48,786 bases of DNA from Streptomyces mangrovisoli (GTDB lineage Bacteria > Actinomycetota > Actinomycetes > Streptomycetales > Streptomycetaceae). Below the pieces are notes generated by a model, which did no database searches, was not told the DNA's origin, and saw only the letters and a list, made by a program, of their open reading frames with translations. Shown here one piece after another: positions 25,942 through 34,228 of this stretch. The stretch covers positions 1 through 48,786 of the forward strand of contig NZ_LAVA02000112.1 of assembly GCF_000974985.2 (NCBI RefSeq). The letters run 5' to 3'. Each line of letters starts with the position of its first letter. The stretch's first letter is position 1. A program made the translations under genes and the position numbers.

Positions 25942-27530
25942 CACCGGGTGGCCAGCGGCCCAATCTGAGCGACTACCAGTCCGCCGTGGCCCGGCTGCAG
26001 CAGTGCAGCGAGGAGCCCCGCCTGAAGCGGTGCGTGCCCCGGCTGGGCGCCGACGGGCAACCGGGGGCGGACGGCGGCAGCTTCGGGGCGGTCTACCGTC
26101 TCGACGACCCGGAGGACGGCCGGAGTTGGGCGCTCAAGTGCTTCCTGCGCGAGGAGCCCGGCCGCGGGCGGCGCTACCGCCGGATCTCGGAATGCCTCGG
26201 CGGTGCCCGCGGAACCTGGCAGACCGAGGTCCACTACATGGACAACGGCCTGTGGGTGCACCAGCGGTGGTGGCCGGTCGTCCTCATGGAGTGGGTCCCG
26301 GGGGCGCGGCTCACCGACTGGATCGACGCCCTGCTCGAACAGCGGCCGGGCCGGGCCGGGAACGAACTGCGCCGTCTGACGCACTCGTTCGCGAGCGAGG
26401 TGCACCAGATGCACCGGTCCGGCATCAGCCACGGTGACCTGCAGAGCGGCAATGTCCTGGTGACGCCCGGGTGCGCCGTGCGCTTCGTCGACTACGACGC
26501 CATGACGGTTCCGGGCTGGACGGCGCCGCCGCGCCGCGAGGACGGGCACCCCGACTTCCGGCTGCCGCGGGAGGGCGAGCGCGGCCCCGACGGCGCGACC
26601 GAGATCGTGCACACCGCGGCCGCCACCGGCACCGGCGGCACCGTGTTCGCCGCCAGCACGTCCACCGGCATGCCGCTCCAGGAGCCGGACGCCCTCACGG
26701 CCATCCACCGGGACCGCTTCCCCTCGCACGTCATCCACACGGCGTTGGTGATCCTCAGTCACGACGCGTCGCTCTGGACGCGGCTGCACCGGCCCGGAGC
26801 CGATCACCTGCTCCTGTCCCGGAAGGACTTCCGCGATCCGGCGCAGTCCCGCAACTGGGGGGTGCTGCTGCACCACGAGACCCCCCAGGTGCGTCGCGCC
26901 GCGGAGAAGCTCCGCGCGATGCTCGACTGCCCGGTGCATCTGCAGGCGGACCTCGTGCCACAGCCCGAGGCCGAGCCGGGCGAAGACGTGCTGAGACCGC
27001 TCGTCAGCAATCCCCTCGCGGGGCACGACCTCGGTCGGCCCCTCCTGGACAATCCCCTCTCGGGACACGACCTCGGGCGGCCCCTCCTCGATCTCACCGG
27101 GTTCGCGCCGGCCGACCACGGCGAGGCCCCGACCGTCCCCCTCCCCGTCCAGGACCCCGAGCCCGAACCGGAGTTCTTCGAAGGCGGCTGGTGGCGCTAC
27201 GACGACGGAGCCCGGCCCGACGCCGCCCCGACCGCCGTGCCCGCTCCACCGCCCCCGGCCCCGCGGCTGTCCACGCCCGTGTCGACGCCCCCGTCCCCAC
27301 CGATGTCCACGCCCGTCTCGACGCCGGTGTCCGTGCCCGTGTCGACGCCGGTACCGGTACCGGTGCCGACGGCGGACGAGCAGCAGGCCGACGGTCCCGA
27401 GCCCCTCGCCATCCCGCACATCGCGCTCGCCGCGCCCACCCCCACCGGACGGACCCAACTGGCACTGGTGGCCGCGGCGATCGCCCTGGCCATCGTGCTG
27501 CTCGTCGTCTTCCTCGCCGGCTCCGGCTGA
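25935..27530 (+). CDS. Tail-anchored Ser/Thr kinase of the vWA-PP2C-kinase triad
   Basis: This 531-residue protein has an N-terminal kinase-like domain of about 50-280: a Gly loop GGSFGAVYRL, Lys68 in WALKCFL, catalytic loop H166-G167-D168-LQSGN (the HGD form common in bacterial kinases) and D186-YD replacing DFG. A short two-unit repeat (NPLxGHDLGRPLLD) follows near 359-386, then a Pro/Ser/Thr/Val stalk (STPVSTP-type, about 437-475) and a C-terminal membrane helix (LALVAAAIALAIVLLVVFLA) ending four residues later. It should be tail-anchored with the kinase in the cytosol. The ATG overlaps the phosphatase stop by 7 nt. Its stop codon lies in a hairpin shared with the convergent operon. Confidence 0.85.
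   Translation: MLTPGGQRPNLSDYQSAVARLQQCSEEPRLKRCVPRLGADGQPGADGGSFGAVYRLDDPEDGRSWALKCFLREEPGRGRRYRRISECLGGARGTWQTEVHYMDNGLWVHQRWWPVVLMEWVPGARLTDWIDALLEQRPGRAGNELRRLTHSFASEVHQMHRSGISHGDLQSGNVLVTPGCAVRFVDYDAMTVPGWTAPPRREDGHPDFRLPREGERGPDGATEIVHTAAATGTGGTVFAASTSTGMPLQEPDALTAIHRDRFPSHVIHTALVILSHDASLWTRLHRPGADHLLLSRKDFRDPAQSRNWGVLLHHETPQVRRAAEKLRAMLDCPVHLQADLVPQPEAEPGEDVLRPLVSNPLAGHDLGRPLLDNPLSGHDLGRPLLDLTGFAPADHGEAPTVPLPVQDPEPEPEFFEGGWWRYDDGARPDAAPTAVPAPPPPAPRLSTPVSTPPSPPMSTPVSTPVSVPVSTPVPVPVPTADEQQADGPEPLAIPHIALAAPTPTGRTQLALVAAAIALAIVLLVVFLAGSG
27009..27092 (+). repeat. 42-bp in-frame repeat inside the tail-anchored kinase gene
   Basis: Two 42-nt units (27009-27050 and 27051-27092) encode NPLAGHDLGRPLLD and NPLSGHDLGRPLLD. 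A related partial unit (RPLVS) precedes them. The repeat lies between the kinase domain and the stalk. Confidence 0.9.
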
Positions 27531-27562
27531 CCGGGCCGGCCGCCACCACCGCGCGGTCAGCC
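27525..27562. terminator. Bidirectional stem-loop containing both convergent stop codons
   Basis: A perfect 9-bp inverted repeat, GGCTGACCG at 27525-27533 and CGGTCAGCC at 27554-27562, encloses a 20-nt GC-rich loop. The TGA of the kinase (27528-27530) and the TGA of the STAND-lipase gene (27559-27557 on the minus strand) lie symmetrically in the two arms. It probably terminates both operons. Confidence 0.6.
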
Positions 27563-30500
27563 GTCCTGCACGGAGTCGGTGACCACCACCAGGGCCGTCG
27601 CGGACCGTCCCGCCGTCTGGGCGACGACCTCGTAGAACCCGGGAGCGGTCACCACGACCCGTGCGGTCGAGGTGCCGGCCTGTCCGCCCACCTGCACCAG
27701 AAGCGGGCGCGCCGCCACCTCCCCGGTCTCGACGTGGACGAGCCGGCAGGCCACGGCCCCGGCTTCCGCCCCCAGGACCGTCAGGGTCCACTCGCGACCG
27801 GCGACGACCTCGGAGGGCGCGCTGATCCCGAAGGCAGCGGCGAGCGGGGCACCGCCCTCGGAGGGATCCGGACGCGTACGCCCACCGGCGCCCCCCGCGG
27901 TGTGCGCGGACCCGGCGGTCCCGGCCGAACCGGCGGCGCCCGCGGGACCCCGGCCGGGCTTGCCGGTGAGGATGTCGCGGACCACGTCGACGACCGTGCT
28001 GCTGGTGGGCAGCGAGCTGTGCTGCCCCACGACCGGCACGCAGGTCACGGCCTCGGCCGGCACGGCGTACTCCCTCGGCACCAGGCCGTCGCCCCCGTCG
28101 TCGACGAGCATCGGCCGGCCCAGTTCGTCGCGCGCCACGGTGCCGTCCGCACGCAGCCCCGGCACATGGCGCAGCAGCCGGACGCCGCCCTTCTCCACGG
28201 CCAGGCTCTGCACCGTCGGCTGGGACACGCCCACCACGACATGCAGCCGGGGCAGGCTCCCCGCCGCCGCGCGGAGTACTCGACGGGTGGTCAGGGCCGC
28301 CCGGGCCAGCGCATAGTCTCCGCCGGCCGCCACCACGTCGCTCGGGGTGAGCCTGCGCACCTCCCCCTCGTCGGTGATCACGCAGCGCATGTCGGGCAGC
28401 AGGTCGTGCACGCCCGGCATGGAACGGGCCGCCTTCCCCAGCGGGTTCGCGACCCGCTCCCGCCACGGCCTGGGGCCCGGCGGCGCGAAGAGACCCAGGA
28501 TCCCCGGCACTCCCCGGAAGGGTGTGCCGATGGTGATGACGTTCCGCGTCCACCGGGTCAGTTCGGGGTGTGCGGCCAGCGCCGCCTGGGCGACCAGGCC
28601 GCCCATGGAGTGGGCGATCAGCACCAGCTTGGGTCCGTCGTCGAGGGGCCCGCGCGAGGCGGCGGCCCGCCGCGCGGTGTGCGCCCGCCAGTTCGTCAGA
28701 TGGAGCAGCGCCGCTTCGGCGAGACGGCGCCCCGAGCTCTCCACCGACATCCGCCAGTCGTAGGCGAACTCCAGCACGGCGTCGTCGTGCAGCACCACCG
28801 AGCGGATCCCCCGGACCAACGGATCGTAGGGGGCCAGACCGCCGACCCGGGGGACCCACGCGGGGCCCCGCAGCAGCCCGGCGGGCCGTAGCCGCCCGGA
28901 CCCCGCCTTCCGCTCCTGTGCGGTCACCGCCAGCCGCTCCATGCCGCCGGCCTGCCGGACCAGGTCGAGCAGGCGCCGGGAGCCGGTCCCCCAGACGGTC
29001 TCCCCGGTGTCGTCGTCCACCAGCGTGCTGCCGCCGAATCCGGGCAGGACGACGACGGCGTCCGCGGTGTACGGGCTGTCCACCTCGTGCCGGTAGGAGT
29101 CGACCAGGGCGCGGTTGAACGGCTCGGCGCCGTCGGGATTGCTGTCCAGGTAGCTTCCGACGGCATACCCCCGGCCGACGCTGCTCACGGTGAACGCGCT
29201 CCCGCGCACCGTGCCCCTGCCCGCCGCGCTGTCGGAGTCCGGGTCCCGGCGGGCGGCGCCGTGACCCGGGCCCGCCGCGCCCTCGTCCTCGGCGGGGGCC
29301 GCGAGGACGGCCCCGGTGAGGGAGCCGAGCAGGACGTCGTCGGCACTCTCGGTGCCCCCGACACCCAGCGCCCTCGCGGTGTACGACACCAGGTCCGGCC
29401 GCTCGTCACCGATCTCGGCGGCGAGTTCGCGGATCAGGAGCGGATGGCGCGGGTAGACCTCCCTGCCCAGGCGGGCCACCCGCACCGAGGTGTCCGCGCG
29501 CAGGGCCTTCGCCGCCGCGGTGGCGGCCGTACCGGCGCGGCGATGGATCCTGAGCTGTGCCGCGGCGACGGACAGCAGCCGGATCTCCATCTCCGCCCGC
29601 TCGGCCGCCCGCCGCGCCTCGCCCAGACGGTTCAGGGCCTCGTCGAACCGGCCCAGGTCCTCGCAGCTGCGGGCGCCGAGGAGGGCCACGTCGATGAACA
29701 CGCCCGGGTCGGCGAACTCCGCGGCGAGTTCGAGCGCGCGGCCGACCAGCTCGTAGGCCTGGGCCGGACGGCGCTGGGCCAGCATGGACCGCAGGCTCAG
29801 ATGGGTGAGATCGAGGCTGGCGCGGGCGCGCCGGGGCCGTTCGGCCAGCAGTTCCTCCACCTCGGCCGGGTTGTCCGCCGCGAGTAGCGCCTTGCCGACC
29901 CGCAGCGCCTGGCGCTCCCAGGTCTCGTCGTCCGCCGTGGCCCGCAGGTCGGCCGTGGCGGAGTTGCCCAGTTTCTCGGCGAGGTAGACCTGGGCGCGCG
30001 CCGGCAGTTCCTCCATCGCGCTCTCCAGGAGCGGGCCCGCCGCGTCGGTCCAGCGCCGGTCCAGCGTGCGGGTCGACTGGGCCAGGGAGAGGCGGTGGTA
30101 CAGCTCCTCCACCTGGCTCGCCAGGCGGTCGCCACCCGTGTCGAGCAGCGCGTAGTACCTGACCGCCGTCCGGTGGATCCGGTCCACCACAAAGCGGTGT
30201 TCCGAGCGCAGCAGCGGCAGCATCAGCCGGCGGACGTCGCTGCGGTGGACGACGGCGTCCCCGCCGGGCACCTCGTCGACGAGCGTCGCCTCGGCCCGGA
30301 AGGCGTCGTACAGGGTTCGCGCGCGTACGCCGTCCACGTGTCCCAGCCCACAGGGCGCGGCCAGCACCTCGCGGATGATCTCCGGGGTGAGGGTGCGCAT
30401 GACGAGGCCGGGGCTGGCGATGCGGCGCAGGTCGGGATCGTCGAGGTGGTCGAGGATGCGCCGGTAGAGCACACCCTGCACCGCCTCGGCCCCCAGGCGG

Positions 30501-32002
30501 ACGTGGAGCCGGTCGTGCAGCCGTCGGTCGTCGAGGACCTCGGCGCCCTCGCGCCGTACGAGCGCGGCGCCGAGCTTGAGGTTGAGCGGGCTGGTGCCGA
30601 CGACGCCGATGATGGCCTCGATCCTCCCGTCCGCCGCGGTGTCCAGGAGGTCCTCGCCGGCCGGGGCGTCGCGGGTCAGCTCGTGGCGCAGGAAGACCCG
30701 GGCGGTGTCGGAGTCGAATCCCTCCAGCGGGAGCCGGGTGAACGCGGCCGATTCGAAGGGCGCGCGACCGGCCGCGAGCACCCTGAGGCCGGGGTGCGCC
30801 CGGTGGAGCAGGGTGAGGAAGTCCGCCAGGCGCTGGACGGCGACCGGCCCACTGCGCTGCACGTGCTCGAAGGCGTCCAGGGCCACCAGCCACGGTCGTA
30901 CGGTGTCGCCGGTGATCGAGGTGACGAGCGCCGCGAAGGCGTCGATCAGGGTCAGTTCGTCGCGTTGCTGGGCCGCCCGCGGACTGAAGTGGCTGTCCTC
31001 GGCGCGGGTGAGCCGGTCGGCGGAGAGCGTGATCTCCAGTTCCCGCTCCAACTCCGCGGTGCGATGCGCCAGTTCGGGGTAGAGCAGGCCCAGTTGGCGG
31101 GTGGCCTCCGCGACGAGGGTCAGCGGCCGCTCGGCGACGAGGTCGTGCCGGTCGAAGGTGAGATACAGGCAGGGCATCGGGGTCGGCGCCGCGTTGGGGG
31201 CCGGGGGCGGGCTCGGCTTCGGCGTCGAGGTCGGCGTCGGCGGATCGCTCCGGTTGCCCGCGTCCGGGCGCCCGGGGCCGTCGAGGCGGTCCAGGACGAA
31301 CCGGGCGACGAGGGTCGACTTCCCGACGCCGCCGGGCCCGTGCACGAACAACCAGGACCCGGGCGCGTCACCGCCCCGCCGCTGCGGCCGCCCGGTCTGC
31401 GCCTGGTCGTCGAGGTGGGCCGAGAGCCGGGCCAGTTCGTCCGAGCGCCCGGTGAACGCGGGCTCGACCAGGGCGCGCAGCGGCTGGAGCAGCCGGGCCC
31501 GATGGAGGGCGTGCTCGATGTCCCGGGAGTCCGGGAAGACCACTCCGTCGCGGATCAGTTCGTCCCGGGCCAGCGGGGCGTCGTCGAACCAGTCGACGAC
31601 CGTGAGAGCGGTGTACAGCTCGTCGAAGCTCTGTACGGCAAGGGGTGGAGCGGCACGTTCGAGCAGCCGCTCGGTCCACGAGCGCGCCAGGTCCCCGTCG
31701 ACCTCGGGCGCGGATCGCACCGCGGCCAGCAGCCGTTCGCGGGTGCACAGCCCGTCCAGGGTGCGGGCGCGGGGCCCCGGCGCCAGGCGCCACCGCCGAC
31801 CCCTGGGGGTCGTGACGCGCGTGCAGTCCTCCAACAGGAAGTCCTGTAGGTCCGGTTCGACGTCGGGCAGATCCCGCAGGCTGCCGGAGATCAGGTCCTG
31901 CGCGGCGAACGAGCCGAGCAGCGCGGTGCGTTGCCGCAAGGTGTCGCGGTCGAGGCCGGGCCTCCCCCCGTGCGGGCCGTCCTGATCACCGGTCACGTGC
32001 AC
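27557..32002 (-). CDS. STAND-like NTPase - helical repeat - LCAT-type lipase fusion
   Basis: This 1481-residue protein has an N-terminal helical region (1-180), then a signalling-type P-loop NTPase: Walker A GPGGVGKST (222-230), Walker B WLVALDAFEH (371-380) and sensor LRVLAAGR (406-413). A Pro-rich insert (about 250-277) lies inside the NTPase. Residues ~600-900 are helical with TPR-like character. From ~980 an alpha/beta hydrolase related to LCAT/PGAP1 lipases follows: VVLPGFGGSTL, nucleophile Ser1132 in AHSMGG, Asp1305 in GDGLVP and His1328 in GQHSSL, a complete triad. The last ~90 residues look like an Ig-like beta domain. The GTG start overlaps the upstream ATPase gene by 17 nt. It is likely a nucleotide-switched effector that attacks lipids once triggered (inference). 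Confidence 0.85.
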   Translation of the reverse strand: MHVTGDQDGPHGGRPGLDRDTLRQRTALLGSFAAQDLISGSLRDLPDVEPDLQDFLLEDCTRVTTPRGRRWRLAPGPRARTLDGLCTRERLLAAVRSAPEVDGDLARSWTERLLERAAPPLAVQSFDELYTALTVVDWFDDAPLARDELIRDGVVFPDSRDIEHALHRARLLQPLRALVEPAFTGRSDELARLSAHLDDQAQTGRPQRRGGDAPGSWLFVHGPGGVGKSTLVARFVLDRLDGPGRPDAGNRSDPPTPTSTPKPSPPPAPNAAPTPMPCLYLTFDRHDLVAERPLTLVAEATRQLGLLYPELAHRTAELERELEITLSADRLTRAEDSHFSPRAAQQRDELTLIDAFAALVTSITGDTVRPWLVALDAFEHVQRSGPVAVQRLADFLTLLHRAHPGLRVLAAGRAPFESAAFTRLPLEGFDSDTARVFLRHELTRDAPAGEDLLDTAADGRIEAIIGVVGTSPLNLKLGAALVRREGAEVLDDRRLHDRLHVRLGAEAVQGVLYRRILDHLDDPDLRRIASPGLVMRTLTPEIIREVLAAPCGLGHVDGVRARTLYDAFRAEATLVDEVPGGDAVVHRSDVRRLMLPLLRSEHRFVVDRIHRTAVRYYALLDTGGDRLASQVEELYHRLSLAQSTRTLDRRWTDAAGPLLESAMEELPARAQVYLAEKLGNSATADLRATADDETWERQALRVGKALLAADNPAEVEELLAERPRRARASLDLTHLSLRSMLAQRRPAQAYELVGRALELAAEFADPGVFIDVALLGARSCEDLGRFDEALNRLGEARRAAERAEMEIRLLSVAAAQLRIHRRAGTAATAAAKALRADTSVRVARLGREVYPRHPLLIRELAAEIGDERPDLVSYTARALGVGGTESADDVLLGSLTGAVLAAPAEDEGAAGPGHGAARRDPDSDSAAGRGTVRGSAFTVSSVGRGYAVGSYLDSNPDGAEPFNRALVDSYRHEVDSPYTADAVVVLPGFGGSTLVDDDTGETVWGTGSRRLLDLVRQAGGMERLAVTAQERKAGSGRLRPAGLLRGPAWVPRVGGLAPYDPLVRGIRSVVLHDDAVLEFAYDWRMSVESSGRRLAEAALLHLTNWRAHTARRAAASRGPLDDGPKLVLIAHSMGGLVAQAALAAHPELTRWTRNVITIGTPFRGVPGILGLFAPPGPRPWRERVANPLGKAARSMPGVHDLLPDMRCVITDEGEVRRLTPSDVVAAGGDYALARAALTTRRVLRAAAGSLPRLHVVVGVSQPTVQSLAVEKGGVRLLRHVPGLRADGTVARDELGRPMLVDDGGDGLVPREYAVPAEAVTCVPVVGQHSSLPTSSTVVDVVRDILTGKPGRGPAGAAGSAGTAGSAHTAGGAGGRTRPDPSEGGAPLAAAFGISAPSEVVAGREWTLTVLGAEAGAVACRLVHVETGEVAARPLLVQVGGQAGTSTARVVVTAPGFYEVVAQTAGRSATALVVVTDSVQDG

Positions 32003-33128
32003 CGCCGCTCAGCTCGTACCGCGCACAGGCCCACTTCGCGATCTCGAGCTGCATCCGGTCGGTCATGCGCAGGGGTGCGTCGGCGACGATGTCGGCACCG
32101 CCGGACAGGCCGCTCAGCTCGTTGGCGATGCGGGCCACCTCGTCGAAGTCGGGGGGTGTGCCCGTCTCCTTCGCGACGGCATGGACGTAGTCGTGCAGGT
32201 CCTTGCCGGTGAGCGGACCCAACTCCTCGCAGGAGACGTAGGACCGCAGATCGACGGGCAGCCAGCCGTCGTAGGCGAGCAGCACGATCCGGAGCCGGTC
32301 CGCCAACTCCCCCTCCACGACGCCGGCCACCAGCCGGGTGAGGGCTCTGAGGGCGGGCTCGGTGAACCGCACGGACATCGAGTCGTCGATCACGAGCCAG
32401 TGCCCGGCCGGCCTCGATTCCCTGCCGCGCCTCTGGTCGAGCACCGAGGTGAGGTGCTCGTCGTTCACCACTCGCTTGATCTGGTTCACGAGGCTTCGCG
32501 CCTGGCTGTCCTCCGAGGTGTTCGTGTCGAGGGAGATGTCCCAGCCGAGTTCCTCGCGCAGGATCGCTCCGATGTCCACGACGCGGACCAAGGGGTGGTA
32601 CTCCCCGGCCCTGATGCGGCAGCACCGGACGGGGTGGCTGCCCAGCACGTGCGCGATCAGGAACCAGCTGTGCGTCTTGCCGGAACCGTCGGCTCCCTGG
32701 ACGGCCAGCACCCGTCCGCCCTCACCGCGGACCATCCGGCGCAGCGTGCTCCTGAAGGTGAGGCGGTTCATGAACGTGCGTTGGCGGTGGGCGACGAGAT
32801 ACGCGGAACAGGGGTCCGCTTCCCGCGGGGACGGCTTCTCGGTCAGCAGGTAGCCGAAGACCGGGTGGGCTTCGGTCTCGGGGTGCCGCGCGGCGCCCTC
32901 GACCAGGGCCCGCAGGAGCCCTGCGGGGGCGGCCAGTTCGAGGGCCCGGGGCCAGATGTCGGCCATGCTGGCGGCGCCCCACGGGAACTCGGCCTCCGGC
33001 AGGCCGGCGGCGAGAATGATCTGACGGGCCGTGTGCGGGGTGGCAAAGACCCTGATGCACGCATCGAGCAGTTTTCTCGCACGTTCGTCCCCCAGATCGA
33101 ACGTGCGTTGGTCGATCAACGCGGACAT
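31986..33128 (-). CDS. EAD1-like domain P-loop ATPase
   Basis: This 380-residue protein starts with an effector-associated domain (EAD1-like, about 10-95; KLLDACIRVFATPHTARQII, AGLPEAEF, DIWPRALELA, LLRALVEGAARHPE). After a linker it has a P-loop ATPase: Walker A GADGSGKT (145-152), a region with VRVVDIGAILREELGW, and Walker B WLVIDDS (244-250). EAD1 domains are adaptors described in NTP-dependent conflict systems and pair homotypically with matching effectors. The same domain is on the upstream protease, so the two probably associate. ATG 33128 is used; it lies 4 nt after the protease stop. No other catalytic domain is present, so it is probably a switch or coupling ATPase. Confidence 0.8.
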   Translation of the reverse strand: MSALIDQRTFDLGDERARKLLDACIRVFATPHTARQIILAAGLPEAEFPWGAASMADIWPRALELAAPAGLLRALVEGAARHPETEAHPVFGYLLTEKPSPREADPCSAYLVAHRQRTFMNRLTFRSTLRRMVRGEGGRVLAVQGADGSGKTHSWFLIAHVLGSHPVRCCRIRAGEYHPLVRVVDIGAILREELGWDISLDTNTSEDSQARSLVNQIKRVVNDEHLTSVLDQRRGRESRPAGHWLVIDDSMSVRFTEPALRALTRLVAGVVEGELADRLRIVLLAYDGWLPVDLRSYVSCEELGPLTGKDLHDYVHAVAKETGTPPDFDEVARIANELSGLSGGADIVADAPLRMTDRMQLEIAKWACARYELSGGARDR

Positions 33129-33132
33129 CGGC

Positions 33133-34167
33133 TCACACCAGCCGCTCGCGCGCGAGCCCTTCGAGGACCCGCTCGACCCGCAGCCCCTCGTTGCGGAACT
33201 CGGCCGGGGTGTCACCCGCGCCGCTTCGGCGCCAGCGCCGGTGCAGGGCGACCAGCTCCCAGCGTTCGTCGAAGACCGGTGCGCCGGACGACCCCTGTTC
33301 GGTGTCCGTCCAGTACTGGACCACGGTGTCGTCCACGTACCGCACGACGTTGTGACGGGCGGCGAGTTTCTTCGGACCGCCGTGCGGGTGCTGGACGATG
33401 TACACCCTGTCGTTCACGGACACCGACACCCGCTCGGGCAGGGCGACGCACAGGGCGTCCGCGGGCAGGGGTGCCGCGCCGCGGACGACGGCCCAGTCCG
33501 GACCGGACTCGCCGACGGCCGTGGCCGGATCGCAGTCCACCGCCACATGCTCCAGGGCCCGTCCGTGCAGATCGGCCTCGTAGCCGAACCAGGCCTCCAC
33601 CGCCGTGGCCGGGCGGCCCGTCCCGTCGAACAGCACGTGGTGGTTGGTCAGCAGCAGGTCGTCCCCGATGCGGAACGCGGTGCCGTGGTAGCGGGTGCCG
33701 TCGGCCGCCGTCACCCGCAACCGGCAGACGGCGGTGGCCAGTTCGGTGCCGCGGCGCAGGAAGGCCACGTCCTGGAAGGTGCCCGCGCGGAAGATCTGGC
33801 GTTCGAGCCCGCCGACTTCCTCGAAGTGCGCGAAGTCGGCCGCGCCGGCCGGCGGAGCGGGGGCCGCCACCACGGGCTCGGTGTCCAGCAGTTCGCGCAC
33901 CCGGTCGGCGACCGCCCGGTCGGGCCCTTCGAGGACGGCTTCCAGCAGGGGACGCAGCCGCTTCTGGTGGGCCGAGGTCTCGATGAGCTCGAACCAGACG
34001 GTCATCATGGGGAGTTCCCAGTTGACGTACCCCGTCGCCACTCCGGCCCGCTTCGCCAGTTGCTCGGCCTGCACGGAGCGGGAGTACGCCGAGGCCAGCA
34101 GATCGCGCAGCTCCAGAGCGCCGGGCTCGGTCCATCGGAAGGGCGCGCTGTCCACGAAGTGGGTCAT
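33133..34167 (-). CDS. EAD1-like domain trypsin-like serine protease
   Basis: This 344-residue protein has an N-terminal EAD1-like adaptor (about 15-105; LRDLLASAYSRSVQAEQLAKRAG, MMTVWFELIETSAHQK, LRPLLEAVLEG) and a C-terminal chymotrypsin-fold protease. The catalytic triad is His177 (LLTNHHVLF), Asp224 (PDWAVV) and Ser294 (QGSSGAPVF). There is no signal peptide, which is unusual for a trypsin-like enzyme outside HtrA or conflict-system proteases and implies an intracellular target. EAD1-protease fusions are known effectors in NTP-dependent conflict systems. It sits between the DUF900 hydrolase gene and the EAD1 ATPase gene, the latter after a 4-nt gap. A 14-bp direct repeat lies in its upstream spacer. 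Confidence 0.85.
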   Translation of the reverse strand: MTHFVDSAPFRWTEPGALELRDLLASAYSRSVQAEQLAKRAGVATGYVNWELPMMTVWFELIETSAHQKRLRPLLEAVLEGPDRAVADRVRELLDTEPVVAAPAPPAGAADFAHFEEVGGLERQIFRAGTFQDVAFLRRGTELATAVCRLRVTAADGTRYHGTAFRIGDDLLLTNHHVLFDGTGRPATAVEAWFGYEADLHGRALEHVAVDCDPATAVGESGPDWAVVRGAAPLPADALCVALPERVSVSVNDRVYIVQHPHGGPKKLAARHNVVRYVDDTVVQYWTDTEQGSSGAPVFDERWELVALHRRWRRSGAGDTPAEFRNEGLRVERVLEGLARERLV

Positions 34168-34184
34168 CGTCCGTCACTCGATAT

Positions 34185-34212
34185 CGTTGTTCGTCGGTCG
34201 TTGTTCGTCGGT
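34185..34212. repeat. 14-bp direct tandem repeat
   Basis: Two exact copies of CGTTGTTCGTCGGT, 34185-34198 and 34199-34212, lie in the 61-bp spacer between the hydrolase and protease genes. They could be a regulator site or a slipped duplication. Confidence 0.85.
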
Positions 34213-34228
34213 CGTGGGTCGGGGCGGG

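Noticed and set aside
24335..27530. A tellurite-resistance (Ter) operon
   Set aside because: Only the vWA-phosphatase-kinase triad resembles Ter-linked genes; no TerB, TerC, TerD or TerZ is visible.
25749..28859. Open frame of about 1036 codons spanning the convergent operon junction on the minus strand
   Set aside because: It is composed of low-complexity Arg/Gly/Ala sequence and covers the opposite strand of the kinase gene and a shifted frame of the STAND-lipase gene; both of those have motif support.
29087..31849. Long plus-strand frames over the STAND gene
   Set aside because: No recognisable domain, and they lie opposite an NTPase with Walker motifs.
31986..33128. MoxR-type ATPase of a vWA-MoxR ternary system
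   Set aside because: The Walker motifs are present but the MoxR-specific pattern was not recognised, and the N terminus is EAD1-like; it was kept as a general P-loop ATPase.
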